64,000 bases of DNA, taken from NCBI GenBank assembly GCA_020628425.1, contig JAHDEZ010000001.1, positions 116,615-180,614 on the forward strand. Direction: 5' to 3'. The stretch is from Hellea sp. GTDB taxonomy: Bacteria > Pseudomonadota > Alphaproteobacteria > Caulobacterales > Maricaulaceae. Positions 30,254-39,868 of the stretch are shown one piece after another. The first letter of the stretch is position 1. Every line of letters begins with the position of its first letter. The position numbers and the translations under genes were made by a program. Under the pieces are notes generated by a model. The model did no database searches and was not told the origin of the DNA. It was given only the letters and a program-made list of their open reading frames with translations.

Positions 30254-31017
30254 AGTCTAATCTCTATGCCGCTTTCCTTTAGGCTTTTCTTTAAGTCCGG
30301 GATTGCAATAACGGATTTATGGAAAACGCTCGCGGCCAGCGCGCCGTCTACATTGGCTTGTTTGAACACGTCTTTGAAGTGTTCCACCGCCCCAGCGCCC
30401 CCGGATGCAATTAAGGGAACCGGACAGTCTTTGCGCAGCGCTGCAAGTTGGGGAATGTCATAACCTTTGCGTACGCCGTCCTGGTTCATACAGTTGAGCA
30501 CAATTTCGCCGACACCGCGATCGATGACTTCTTTGGCCCAGTCCAGCATCTCTCGGCCGGTTTCGCGCATTTTGTCCGGATCGCCTGTATGAGACTTGAC
30601 GCGGTAGACTTCGCCATCAAAAAAACTATCAATCCCGGAAACAATACATTGTGTCCCGAAGGCAGCAACCAACTCGTCTATAAGCTCAGGACGCGCCAGT
30701 GCCGGTGAGTTAACTGAAATTTTATCCGCACCAGCCGAGAGCCGCGCACCCGCCGCCTCTACACTATCAATGCCACCCGCCACACAAAAGGGAATATCAA
30801 TTTCGCTGGATATCAAACTAATCCATTCGGGGCTAACAGTGCGGTCATCGACAGAAGCGGTAATATCATAGAAGACCAGCTCGTCCGCACCCTCATCCCG
30901 GTAGCGCATAGCCAGTTCTAGAATATCGCCGACGTCCTCGTGATTGCGAAATTGCACGCCCTTGACCACACGGCCATCACGTACATCAAGGCAGGGTATA
31001 ATTCGACGTGCTAGCAC
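30250..31017 (-). CDS. hisF: imidazole glycerol phosphate synthase cyclase subunit
   Basis: [23 protein letters not shown]. Confidence 0.97.
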   Translation of the reverse strand: MLARRIIPCLDVRDGRVVKGVQFRNHEDVGDILELAMRYRDEGADELVFYDITASVDDRTVSPEWISLISSEIDIPFCVAGGIDSVEAAGARLSAGADKISVNSPALARPELIDELVAAFGTQCIVSGIDSFFDGEVYRVKSHTGDPDKMRETGREMLDWAKEVIDRGVGEIVLNCMNQDGVRKGYDIPQLAALRKDCPVPLIASGGAGAVEHFKDVFKQANVDGALAASVFHKSVIAIPDLKKSLKESGIEIRL

Positions 31018-31745
31018 GAAATAGCCTCTTCAAGGGTGAAGTTGTTTTCGTAAAGCGCCTTGCCGATAATAATGCCGTGCGGTTTGAGCTTTTTCAGTGC
31101 TTTGACATGGGTAAGAGTACCAACCCCGCCCGAGGTAATAAGGTTCAATGTCGGATATTCCTGCCGGATCATTTTATAGAGGTCTTCATTGGATCCTTTT
31201 TGTACGCCGTCCTTATCAATATCGGTGACCAGCATGGTTTCCAGACCAGACGGGCCATATTCATTCATGAGCTGCCAGAGGCTTTTCTCACCGGTTTCCT
31301 TCCAGCCATGCGATGTTGGATAGGGCACACCCTGTGCGTCCATTTTAACATCCAAAGCCAGTACGATTTTGTCAGGTCCAAGATCGGAAATCCACCGCCG
31401 AACCAGAACTGGTTCTTTGAGAGCCAGAGATCCGATAACGACACGCTCTATACCACCCGCTAACAAACGCTCTACTTGTGAGCGTTCACGAATGCCGCCG
31501 CCGGTTTGAACCCGCAGTCCGCTTTCCTGTGCAATACTAATGATAAGGTCTGACTGTTCAGCCTTGGCATTTTTTGCACCATCCAGATCGACCACATGGA
31601 GCCATTCGGCACCAGCCGCTTTAAATCCTTTAGCCACATCGATCGGATCAGTATCATAATCCGTCCGCTGATTAAAATCACCCTTGAACAGTCGCACACA
31701 GCCACCTTCCATGAGATCGATTGCCGGAAAGATTGCAGTCATCAA
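31011..31745 (-). CDS. hisA: ProFAR isomerase
   Basis: [29 protein letters not shown]. Confidence 0.95.
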   Translation of the reverse strand: MMTAIFPAIDLMEGGCVRLFKGDFNQRTDYDTDPIDVAKGFKAAGAEWLHVVDLDGAKNAKAEQSDLIISIAQESGLRVQTGGGIRERSQVERLLAGGIERVVIGSLALKEPVLVRRWISDLGPDKIVLALDVKMDAQGVPYPTSHGWKETGEKSLWQLMNEYGPSGLETMLVTDIDKDGVQKGSNEDLYKMIRQEYPTLNLITSGGVGTLTHVKALKKLKPHGIIIGKALYENNFTLEEAISC

Positions 31746-32338
31746 GATAGCTCCAAAAAGTTTTTTAAAATCTGCGACCCGACTCGACTGGACCGTTCAG
31801 GGTGGAATTGACAGCCCATGACGTTGTCCTTACGGACGATAGCGGTAAACGGACTGCCATAGTCGCAAGCAGCCATGGTATGTTGCGAAAGGGGCGCCCC
31901 GTAGGAATGCACGAAATAGGCATAGTCACCTGTTTTAATCTCATTGAGCAAAGGAAAGTCCGTGAGTGGATGTAACTGGTTCCAACCCATGTGCGGTGAC
32001 GGCAGATCTCGCGTATCGAGCGCGCCTACATGACCGGGAATTAAACCTAATCCCTCGATTACCTCACCACCTTCCTCAAGGGTATCAAATAAAAGCTGCA
32101 TGCCCAGGCAAATCCCCAAAATAGGTTGTTTCACCTGCTTCAATATCGACACGAGGTCTTTGGTGCGAATGTTTTTCATAGCATAAGGCGCTGCCCCGAC
32201 ACCAGGAAGAACAAGCTTGTCCGCGGTGGCAATAGTCAGCGCTTCATCAGATATAATCGGCTCGGCCCCGAGACGCTCAAATGCGAACTTCACGCTGGAA
32301 AGATTAGCGCATCCCGTGTCAATGATCACAAGACGCAT
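31742..32338 (-). CDS. hisH: imidazole glycerol phosphate synthase glutamine amidotransferase subunit
   Basis: ILGICLGMQLLFD, GCQFHPERSS; start trimmed to MRLVIIDTGCAN. Confidence 0.95.
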   Translation of the reverse strand: MRLVIIDTGCANLSSVKFAFERLGAEPIISDEALTIATADKLVLPGVGAAPYAMKNIRTKDLVSILKQVKQPILGICLGMQLLFDTLEEGGEVIEGLGLIPGHVGALDTRDLPSPHMGWNQLHPLTDFPLLNEIKTGDYAYFVHSYGAPLSQHTMAACDYGSPFTAIVRKDNVMGCQFHPERSSRVGSQILKNFLELS

Positions 32339-33996
32339 CAGATAACGCCCTTTGTAGACGGAATATCTGTTGAGGGACCGAGAGAAATTGCGGGGCGTAA
32401 TGCCCGACCGACGCCTTTGAAACAAGCCTCGATCATGTGGTGAGTATTATCACCTTTCACATCAATCTGGATAGAAGCACCTAGGGCCTGTGACAGGGAC
32501 AAAAAGAAGTGAGGACACATTTCGGCAGCAAACTCTCCTACGGTTTCTGAAGGGAAATTCCCATTAAACACGAAAGCAGGCCTGCCAGATAAATCAATGG
32601 CGACCTTGGCCTGTGTCTCATCCATGGGCATTACAAACCCGTAACGGCCAATGCCCGCTTTATTACCAAGCGCGGTCTTTAGCGCGGCACCAAAAGCCAG
32701 CGCCGTATCTTCCACCGAGTGATGACTATCAATGTGCAGATCTCCTGCGCATTTTAGGGTCAGGCCCATACCGCCATGTTTAGCGATTTGTTCGAGCATA
32801 TGGTCAAAAAATCCGAGACCTGTGTCTATGCTAACATTGGACGGATCGTCCAGATTAACCCGCACAGAAATGTCTGTTTCTTTGGTCGTGCGGAACTCTT
32901 CAGCGACCCGTACATCTTTGGCTTCTTGCGCGGTAATGCCGAGAGCCTGAAGCAGTAAGCTGTTATCCTCAGGCATACCAACGGAAATTCGGAAATGCCC
33001 CGGAATTTTTGACCGGAAATCACGGATTTTGATATTAAAACGCGCGAGAGAGGAAAGAAGCTTGTCCTCATTGGCGGCTTTTAACAGGATAAAATTGGCA
33101 TCGCTCGGGTAGATGGATTCAATCAAATTCGTCTTTGGGAGTTCTGACAATAGACGCGCACGTTCGCTTTGCCAAATAGCCATACGAGCGTCGTGAACAG
33201 CCATGGCTGAAGGCGCCAATGCTTTGAGCACCGCTTGCTCAACCGGACGAGGCACAGGATAAGGCGGCAGAACTTTGAGCATAAGATTGATGATTTCCTG
33301 ATTTGCTAAAGCCACACCTGCCCGCACACCTGCCAAACCGTAAGCTTTAGACAAAGTGCGCGTCAAAACCAGATTACGGAAATCCGTCAACATATCACAG
33401 AGACTGCCATGTGGCGAAAACTCAACATAGGCTTCGTCGACGAGAATGAGTGTATCAGGATTATCCGCACAAAGCGTTTTGACAAAAGCGCGGTCAATGG
33501 AATTCCCAGTTGGATTATTCGGCGAACATAACATGACAACTTTAATGGCATTGTCTTTAAGCGCTTGTTTCACACCGGTTTGGTCGACGCCGGAATCCGT
33601 TGTCAGAGGAACCTTGATAATAGCCGCTCCTTGTACCTGGGCAGCAATATCGAAATAACCAAAACTAGGCGGGCATATGAGGACATTATCTTGTCCAGAT
33701 TCGCAAAAGGTTCGAAGTAAAACATCCAGGGCCTCATCGGCCCCGCGCCCCAACATGATGTTTTCTGCAGGTACACCGTAAAGGCTCGCCAGACGGTTCA
33801 TCAACGCCGGTGGTTGTTGGGCTGGATATCGGTTATATTCGGACTCGCGCGTGCCTGCTGGCGGTGGTGACCAGGGACTTTCATTGGCGTCCATATGCAA
33901 GGCATCGGTCGAGGCGCCGCGCGCGCTATAGGCTTTGAAACCTGCGATAGCAGGTCGCGCCAAGGCATTTGCCCAAGTAAAATCATCATTGTTCAT
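32338..33996 (-). CDS. fusion of histidinol-phosphate aminotransferase and imidazoleglycerol-phosphate dehydratase
   Basis: N-terminal HisC (SPNNPTGN, TRTLSKAYGLAGVRAG), C-terminal HisB dehydratase (FFDHMLEQIAKHGG, DSHHSVEDTAL) in one 552-aa frame. Confidence 0.92.
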   Translation of the reverse strand: MNNDDFTWANALARPAIAGFKAYSARGASTDALHMDANESPWSPPPAGTRESEYNRYPAQQPPALMNRLASLYGVPAENIMLGRGADEALDVLLRTFCESGQDNVLICPPSFGYFDIAAQVQGAAIIKVPLTTDSGVDQTGVKQALKDNAIKVVMLCSPNNPTGNSIDRAFVKTLCADNPDTLILVDEAYVEFSPHGSLCDMLTDFRNLVLTRTLSKAYGLAGVRAGVALANQEIINLMLKVLPPYPVPRPVEQAVLKALAPSAMAVHDARMAIWQSERARLLSELPKTNLIESIYPSDANFILLKAANEDKLLSSLARFNIKIRDFRSKIPGHFRISVGMPEDNSLLLQALGITAQEAKDVRVAEEFRTTKETDISVRVNLDDPSNVSIDTGLGFFDHMLEQIAKHGGMGLTLKCAGDLHIDSHHSVEDTALAFGAALKTALGNKAGIGRYGFVMPMDETQAKVAIDLSGRPAFVFNGNFPSETVGEFAAEMCPHFFLSLSQALGASIQIDVKGDNTHHMIEACFKGVGRALRPAISLGPSTDIPSTKGVI

Positions 33997-35290
33997 TGAG
34001 GACCTCCAACCGATAGGTCACCGCCCGTTTGTGGGCATCCAGTCCCTCCATCTCGGCCAAAGTTTCAACGGTAGGGCCAAGCTTGCGCAGGCCGTCCGCG
34101 GTCAGGTTTTGGAAGGATACATATTTGAAATAGCTCTCAAGTGTGACGCCGCTGTAGTTCCGCGCCGCACCAAAGGTCGGGAGCGTATGGTTCGTCCCGC
34201 TGGCATAGTCGCCAACGCTTTCGGGCGTCCACGGGCCGATAAAAACAGAGCCCGCATTAACGATGGTTTCAGCCAAATTCTCTGCATTGGCGTTTTGCAG
34301 AATAATATGCTCAGGCGCATAGCTTTCAATAATATCCTGAATATCCTCAAATTTATCTGCGATAATCATGCGAGAGCCCGCCATGGCTTTGGAAGCAATA
34401 TCGGCCCGCGGCAGCGTTGGTAATTGACGCTCGACCTCAGCTGCGACGCGCTTGGCCGTGTCTTGATTGTCAGCCACACAAATCACCTGGGCCAGCGTAT
34501 CATGCTCAGCCTGTGATAAGAGATCCGATGCCACAAAAATCGGATTAGAAGCGTCATCTGCGATGACCATAGCTTCGCTGGGCCCTGCTGGTAAGTCGAT
34601 CGCCGGGCCGCCCGGAATTTGAGCCGCAGCTTGTTTCGCCGCGGCCACATAGGCATTACCAGGGCCGAAAATTTTGTCGCATTTGGGAATGCTCTCTGTT
34701 CCATAGGTGAGCGCAGCAATAGCTTGGGCGCCGCCGCAGGCGAAAACATCCGTTACCTCACAGAGCCAAGCCGCCGCTAGGATGGCTTGATTAATTTTTC
34801 CATCATGACCCGGCGGTGTAACCATGACCCGTCGGACGCAACCTGCTACTTTGGCAGGCACAGCTAGCATGATTGTGGTGGACACCAGTGGTGCTGTTCC
34901 CCCCGGAATGTAAAGCCCCACTGTTTTGAGCGCACGGGGAATACGTTTGCAAAACACACCCGGCATGGTCTCGGTTTCTATGGTTTTAGGCATTTGTGCC
35001 GCGTGGAACATTTCCACATTGGCCTTCGCAATTTTCAGCGCATCTTGCTGGTCTGTCGGCAACGCCTTCCAAGCAACTTTACAGTCAGACAGCGGAACTC
35101 GTAACTTTTCTATTTCAGGCGCGTCAAATTCCCGGGTATACTCAAGAGCCGCCGCGTCGCCCTGCATTTGAACTTTTGACATAATAACGTCGACAGCGCT
35201 TAAAACCGAACCATTCATCAAGCCTTCTGGTCGGCACAGCGCAATCCGTTTCTCGTCGCTCGACAGATTATCCCAGACATAGGTTTTCAT
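33986..35290 (-). CDS. hisD: histidinol dehydrogenase
   Basis: YIPGGTAPLVSTTIML, DLPAGPSEAMVIAD, NHTLPTFGAARNYSG. Confidence 0.97.
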   Translation of the reverse strand: MKTYVWDNLSSDEKRIALCRPEGLMNGSVLSAVDVIMSKVQMQGDAAALEYTREFDAPEIEKLRVPLSDCKVAWKALPTDQQDALKIAKANVEMFHAAQMPKTIETETMPGVFCKRIPRALKTVGLYIPGGTAPLVSTTIMLAVPAKVAGCVRRVMVTPPGHDGKINQAILAAAWLCEVTDVFACGGAQAIAALTYGTESIPKCDKIFGPGNAYVAAAKQAAAQIPGGPAIDLPAGPSEAMVIADDASNPIFVASDLLSQAEHDTLAQVICVADNQDTAKRVAAEVERQLPTLPRADIASKAMAGSRMIIADKFEDIQDIIESYAPEHIILQNANAENLAETIVNAGSVFIGPWTPESVGDYASGTNHTLPTFGAARNYSGVTLESYFKYVSFQNLTADGLRKLGPTVETLAEMEGLDAHKRAVTYRLEVLNEQ

Positions 35291-36177
35291 TAGGACATCA
35301 TCTTCTCTATGGGGAGTACAAGAATAGCGCGAGCACCTAGAGCTTTAAGCTCTTCAAGAGTTTCCCAGAAAATATTTTCCGTACAGACGGCCTGAAGGGC
35401 AACCAGGTTTTCTTTGCCCGCTAGTGGCATGATGGTGGGGGCGTCAGCCCCGGGCAACAGCTCTGTGATAGCGTCTACCTTGTCTGTAGGAGCGTTCATC
35501 ATGATATATTTAGTCTCTGCCGATTTGATGACCCCATCGATACGACTGGAGAGTTTGTCCAGTATATCCTGTTTCTTCGACGATAATTTTCTCGAGGATT
35601 TAATGAGGACAGCCTCAGAATTTAAAATCGTCTCAAAAGCCGTCAGACCATTGGCCTCCAATGTAGCACCCGATGAAACCAGGTCGCAAATGCTCTCTGC
35701 GATATTGATAGACGGGGCCAATTCGACGGCCCCTTTCATTTCGACGGAATTCGCGTCGATCCCTTGCTCTTTTAAAAATCGGCCCAATACACCCGGATAG
35801 GTCGTTGCGATACGCGTCCCTATTAAATCCGAAGCGGACTTAATAGGCCCATTATCGGGAGCCGCCAGACAGAGTCGACAGCGGGAAAAGCCCAATCGCA
35901 TATCGATTTCAGCATCAAGGCCATTTTTGGCCGTCAGTTGCTCTTCGACGAGTACGTTTTCGCCAACAATACCGATATCAGCTGCATCATTCGCGACAAA
36001 AGAAGGAATATCGTCATCCCGCACCAGCAACAGGTCAATTGGCATGTTTTTTACGCGCGCCAACAGACCGCCACCGCGAATGGCGAATCGCAAACCACAT
36101 TTTTTGAGCAGCGCATAGCTATCATCTGCCAGCCGCCCTTTTTTCTGAAGGGCGATTCTCAGTCTTTGTTCAGTCAT
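35290..36177 (-). CDS. hisG: ATP phosphoribosyltransferase (long form)
   Basis: LRIALQKKGRL, DLVSSGATLEANGL, C-terminal ACT-like regulatory region. Confidence 0.95.
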   Translation of the reverse strand: MTEQRLRIALQKKGRLADDSYALLKKCGLRFAIRGGGLLARVKNMPIDLLLVRDDDIPSFVANDAADIGIVGENVLVEEQLTAKNGLDAEIDMRLGFSRCRLCLAAPDNGPIKSASDLIGTRIATTYPGVLGRFLKEQGIDANSVEMKGAVELAPSINIAESICDLVSSGATLEANGLTAFETILNSEAVLIKSSRKLSSKKQDILDKLSSRIDGVIKSAETKYIMMNAPTDKVDAITELLPGADAPTIMPLAGKENLVALQAVCTENIFWETLEELKALGARAILVLPIEKMMS

Positions 36178-36178
36178 T

Positions 36179-36484
36179 TTAGTGCTTTCTTGTGTTGGCC
36201 TGACCGATACGGTCCAAAACGATGCGATACCCTTGATGCGGCTCGTCTTTCAAAAATCTTGCAACACGTCCGATAGTCGTTGTGGAAACACCCGTTTGGG
36301 CGGAAATATCGCGGTATGACAAATCGGTACCGTCCAAAAGTTGAGCCACTAGCCATCGTTCCGTCAGGGCTCTGACTTCAGCAGGCGTGCATAAGTCCAC
36401 CAGAAAACGACGCATTTCTTCAGCCGTCTCCAACTTTGCAAGAGCCTCGTTTAAGCCGATTGATTTACCTAAAACATTCGTCAT
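36179..36484 (-). CDS. YerC/YecD-type TrpR-superfamily regulator
   Basis: FLVDLCTPAEVRALTERWLVAQLLDGTDLSYRDISAQTGVSTTTIGRVARFL. Confidence 0.88.
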   Translation of the reverse strand: MTNVLGKSIGLNEALAKLETAEEMRRFLVDLCTPAEVRALTERWLVAQLLDGTDLSYRDISAQTGVSTTTIGRVARFLKDEPHQGYRIVLDRIGQANTRKH

Positions 36485-36487
36485 AAC

Positions 36488-36505
36488 GTACTACCATGTT
36501 AATAC
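36488..36505. promoter_or_regulatory. candidate operator upstream of the yerC-like gene/his operon
   Basis: GTACTACCATGTTAATAC, 14/18 positions palindromic; half-site GTACTA as in E. coli TrpR operators. Confidence 0.45.
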
Positions 36506-36736
36506 AGTGGTTCGCACTATCATGAATTTCGAAAGAGTCAATGGATAAACTTCATATGGCATTTTTCAGACTAAAACCCATTGATTGCTACGAAATAACA
36601 TTAAGTTTACTAGTGCCAGCGGAATCAGGCCTGAATCTGTACAAGTTGTAATTATTCTGACATTTAGTGCTCAGGAGTCGTTCATAATCTGGTAAGTATT
36701 GTGAGCATGACAGAAAGAGACAGAAAGGGCCCCACA

Positions 36737-38887
36737 GTGAAATCACGCCTTCTTAATTCTGCTTTAATAATTAGCGCTTTAGCCATAGGCGCCTGTGCTT
36801 CTTCTGCTAAAGGCAAGAAAACCTCTGCTTTTACAACAAGTAAATCAGCCCCACAGGAACAATTAGAGGTTCAAGCCCCGGAAGGCAGTATTTTAGCGGT
36901 CGTTCGCTACCCGGCTGTAGTTGATAAAGATGCCAAAGATAAGTTTCGCGAAGCCTATCTATCCAGTCCCATTGGCGGGCGCATTAAAAGTGCTACGGAT
37001 GATGAAACCATGGCACAAAACATGGTCGACTCTACCATTGTTAAATCCAATTATTTTGCCCTGTCTCTATACAAGGAACTCGTTGCCCGTTTACCTGAGC
37101 ATTCTGTTTTGCTCTCGCCTCATGAGATTAAGCTGGGCCCGGACGGCGAGCTGACGTCTATACCCGTGACGATGGCCGAAACTCTGCCTAGTGTCGTTAC
37201 CGTGGATTTTGCTACTTATTCTTTCCCGGATCCGGACCGGATGATGAATAAGGAACCCCTGACATTCGGCGATCTCATTACACCTATTGTTTCCGTAAAA
37301 ACAGACCATCGCGCTGCTGTGCCGACCAATGGTGTATTGCTGGCCAGCCAGCCTATTGCGGAAGCGGCCGTTGGGAATGGATACAAAACTGCGCAAGCCG
37401 ATCTGTCGGAATTGCAATCTGGACGGCTCAAGGCGAACATTCCAGAATTGGATTTTATATCATTGATTTCAAACGAGCCTGGAAGACGAACATCGACGCA
37501 GAGTCTGTCCATGCGGGCTGAGGGTAATAGCGTACAAGTTTCGCCACTCGAAAAACTCCAAATGGACGGCGATCTGATTCTGGCTTTGGACAAAGGCAAT
37601 AATCAAGGCGAGATTGACCCTCTTCAACCAATTTTCTCGGATGGGTTTGCCGACCGAATTATCGATATCATTAATGATAACGCCTCTGAAAAGACGGCCA
37701 TGGCCAAACGCGCAGCGGCAATTGCCAATTACGACCCATCTTTAGCCGCTCTAACATATGTCGGCTCTGACAGTCCGGAATATGAAGCACGCTATAATTA
37801 TGTAAACCGTATGCTGGATGCCGAGCGGAAATATTTATCTGTTCAAAGTCTGCGTCTGTTTGATGGTGTTCATAATGGTGAAATGGGCGCTCAGGTTCGC
37901 GACATGCTTAAGGCTGAATACGGGATATTAGAGAAACGTCGTGATCTGGCCAGAAAGCAAAATCAAGCTACAGCCTTGGCAGTCATCGGTGCGGTTGCCA
38001 CAGGTGCCACAATGGGCGGCGGCTCACCTTTGATTATGGGCGGCGGAGCCTCAAGCACACGAAATGACCCTTGCGGTCAACTTCGTCGTCAACCTTATTC
38101 TTCGCCGTCTCAGCAACGGTCGGCTTTGCGTCAATGCTACGCCAATTACGAACGTCAACTTGAAGAACAATGTCGAGGCGCCGTGCAAGATGGACGTTAC
38201 GCGACAATCCGTGAATGTATTGATCGCAACCACTATCGAAACCAGGGTCGGCAGACCCAGGCCGGGGCTAATTTGGGCGGTAATATTTTCATGAGTGGTG
38301 CTATTTACGCCACCACACAGATTTTTGCTTACAAAGAACAATCCAAAGCTGTTGGTGAAAATTATCTTACCTCTATCGTCCCGGCTCTGGAGCAACAGAC
38401 AAATATCCAAATCAGCCTGATAGACTCTAATGAGACCATCACAGCCATTCGTTTCGATGATTTACAGGATCAACTAAAGACTATCTATTTGGAAAAGCAA
38501 CGTTCTCTCGATGAGGTGGCCTCAAACTGTGCTTTCAATAGCGCGGGTTCGGCAACCGGCACCTGGATGGGTGTTTGTGATGGCGGCTTTGCCAACGGAA
38601 CTGGTGTCGGCGTTATTAAGCAAGCCGACGGCAGCTCTGTAGAGTATTATGGTTATGCCACAAACGGTACCCCTAATGGTCCGGGTTATATGATCGTTCA
38701 CGACACAACTGGTTCATATTCCTTGGAAGGCAATTTTATTGCTGGTCATGCTGAAGGCGATATGCGCGTATCCCGCGCCGGAAAGCCGGACGAACTACGC
38801 CGTTATAGTGCCGGTGAAGATGTCGGTCGCGCCTCCAAGAGCGCTGTCATAGTTTCACCCTTTGAAACTCTTAGATCGGGAGCCTGA
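36737..38887 (+). CDS. large hypothetical lipoprotein with MORN-like C-terminus
   Basis: GTG start gives MKSRLLNSALIISALAIGAC lipobox; ORF-track start 36701; C-terminal MORN-like glycine-rich repeats. Confidence 0.65.
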   Translation: MKSRLLNSALIISALAIGACASSAKGKKTSAFTTSKSAPQEQLEVQAPEGSILAVVRYPAVVDKDAKDKFREAYLSSPIGGRIKSATDDETMAQNMVDSTIVKSNYFALSLYKELVARLPEHSVLLSPHEIKLGPDGELTSIPVTMAETLPSVVTVDFATYSFPDPDRMMNKEPLTFGDLITPIVSVKTDHRAAVPTNGVLLASQPIAEAAVGNGYKTAQADLSELQSGRLKANIPELDFISLISNEPGRRTSTQSLSMRAEGNSVQVSPLEKLQMDGDLILALDKGNNQGEIDPLQPIFSDGFADRIIDIINDNASEKTAMAKRAAAIANYDPSLAALTYVGSDSPEYEARYNYVNRMLDAERKYLSVQSLRLFDGVHNGEMGAQVRDMLKAEYGILEKRRDLARKQNQATALAVIGAVATGATMGGGSPLIMGGGASSTRNDPCGQLRRQPYSSPSQQRSALRQCYANYERQLEEQCRGAVQDGRYATIRECIDRNHYRNQGRQTQAGANLGGNIFMSGAIYATTQIFAYKEQSKAVGENYLTSIVPALEQQTNIQISLIDSNETITAIRFDDLQDQLKTIYLEKQRSLDEVASNCAFNSAGSATGTWMGVCDGGFANGTGVGVIKQADGSSVEYYGYATNGTPNGPGYMIVHDTTGSYSLEGNFIAGHAEGDMRVSRAGKPDELRRYSAGEDVGRASKSAVIVSPFETLRSGA

Positions 38888-38889
38888 TC

Positions 38890-39843
38890 ATGTTGAGAAC
38901 CAGTGCACTCGCCCTTATTCTTAGCCTCGGTGGAATATCCGCGCAGGCACAAGATAAGACAGATGTTCAGAATTCGGGCGTTAAAACCGCCACTGAAAAA
39001 GAAATAGACGTCGTTACAAATGTCGCTAATGATGCCGTTCAAAAGGTTGTCCCTGAAATTATTGTGCCGGAAGTACCCGCTTTTACAATGCAGGACGCGC
39101 TGGCCAGTGGTGAACGTGCAATCATTGCCCAACCCATTCAGGAAAAATGTATTACGATCATGAACGGCTTCCCTGATGCCGGTCACGAACCCCGCTATCA
39201 GTTTTTCCGTCTGACTCAGGAACTGGCCAAGGATGTCAATCCAACGATGCGGTCAGCCATAGATTTTTTCGGCGACAGCTCAGTAACCCCTCAGACGCCT
39301 GTCATCGAAGTTATCGAAAATATTGCGAACCCAGTTTACCGACAAGCTGCACCCGAAATTACCGTGGGTAATATGGGCTATCTTATCGATTTTGCTCTGG
39401 ATTGTCAGAGCTATCTTGACGGGCAAATCAAGAGCCTTGAGGCTTTTGATGCTAATTTAACGCAATCAGATTTTGATGTCGTAATCGGCGAGGATGCCTT
39501 GTTTATGCGACAAATCCTGTCCGACTCGCTTTACCGTTTAGGCGGCCAGGAACATGAGATCTTCGGACCGACCGTTCTCGCTTACGCAGACGGGTTGGTT
39601 CGGGCTCGAAACGAGGTCGAGTTCGCCAGTTTTAACAGCCAAATGGATAATATTGAGGCGACCTTTATGGCCGATCTTGATGGACGTTTGGCCCGCTCAA
39701 ATGACGTCATCAATAATGAGATGGACCGGGAAAAGCTAGCCCACGCTCTGGAAGTGACCAAAGACCTGAATGAACATGCCAAGCTGGAAGCCAAGCGCAA
39801 ACAAATCCAGACACTGGCCAAAATTCTGGGCGGCGGATATTAA
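38890..39843 (+). CDS. hypothetical secreted protein
   Basis: Signal peptide MLRTSALALILSLGGISAQAQ; 2 bp after previous stop. Confidence 0.65.
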   Translation: MLRTSALALILSLGGISAQAQDKTDVQNSGVKTATEKEIDVVTNVANDAVQKVVPEIIVPEVPAFTMQDALASGERAIIAQPIQEKCITIMNGFPDAGHEPRYQFFRLTQELAKDVNPTMRSAIDFFGDSSVTPQTPVIEVIENIANPVYRQAAPEITVGNMGYLIDFALDCQSYLDGQIKSLEAFDANLTQSDFDVVIGEDALFMRQILSDSLYRLGGQEHEIFGPTVLAYADGLVRARNEVEFASFNSQMDNIEATFMADLDGRLARSNDVINNEMDREKLAHALEVTKDLNEHAKLEAKRKQIQTLAKILGGGY

Positions 39844-39868
39844 TTATTAATTTGAATAAACTATCCCT

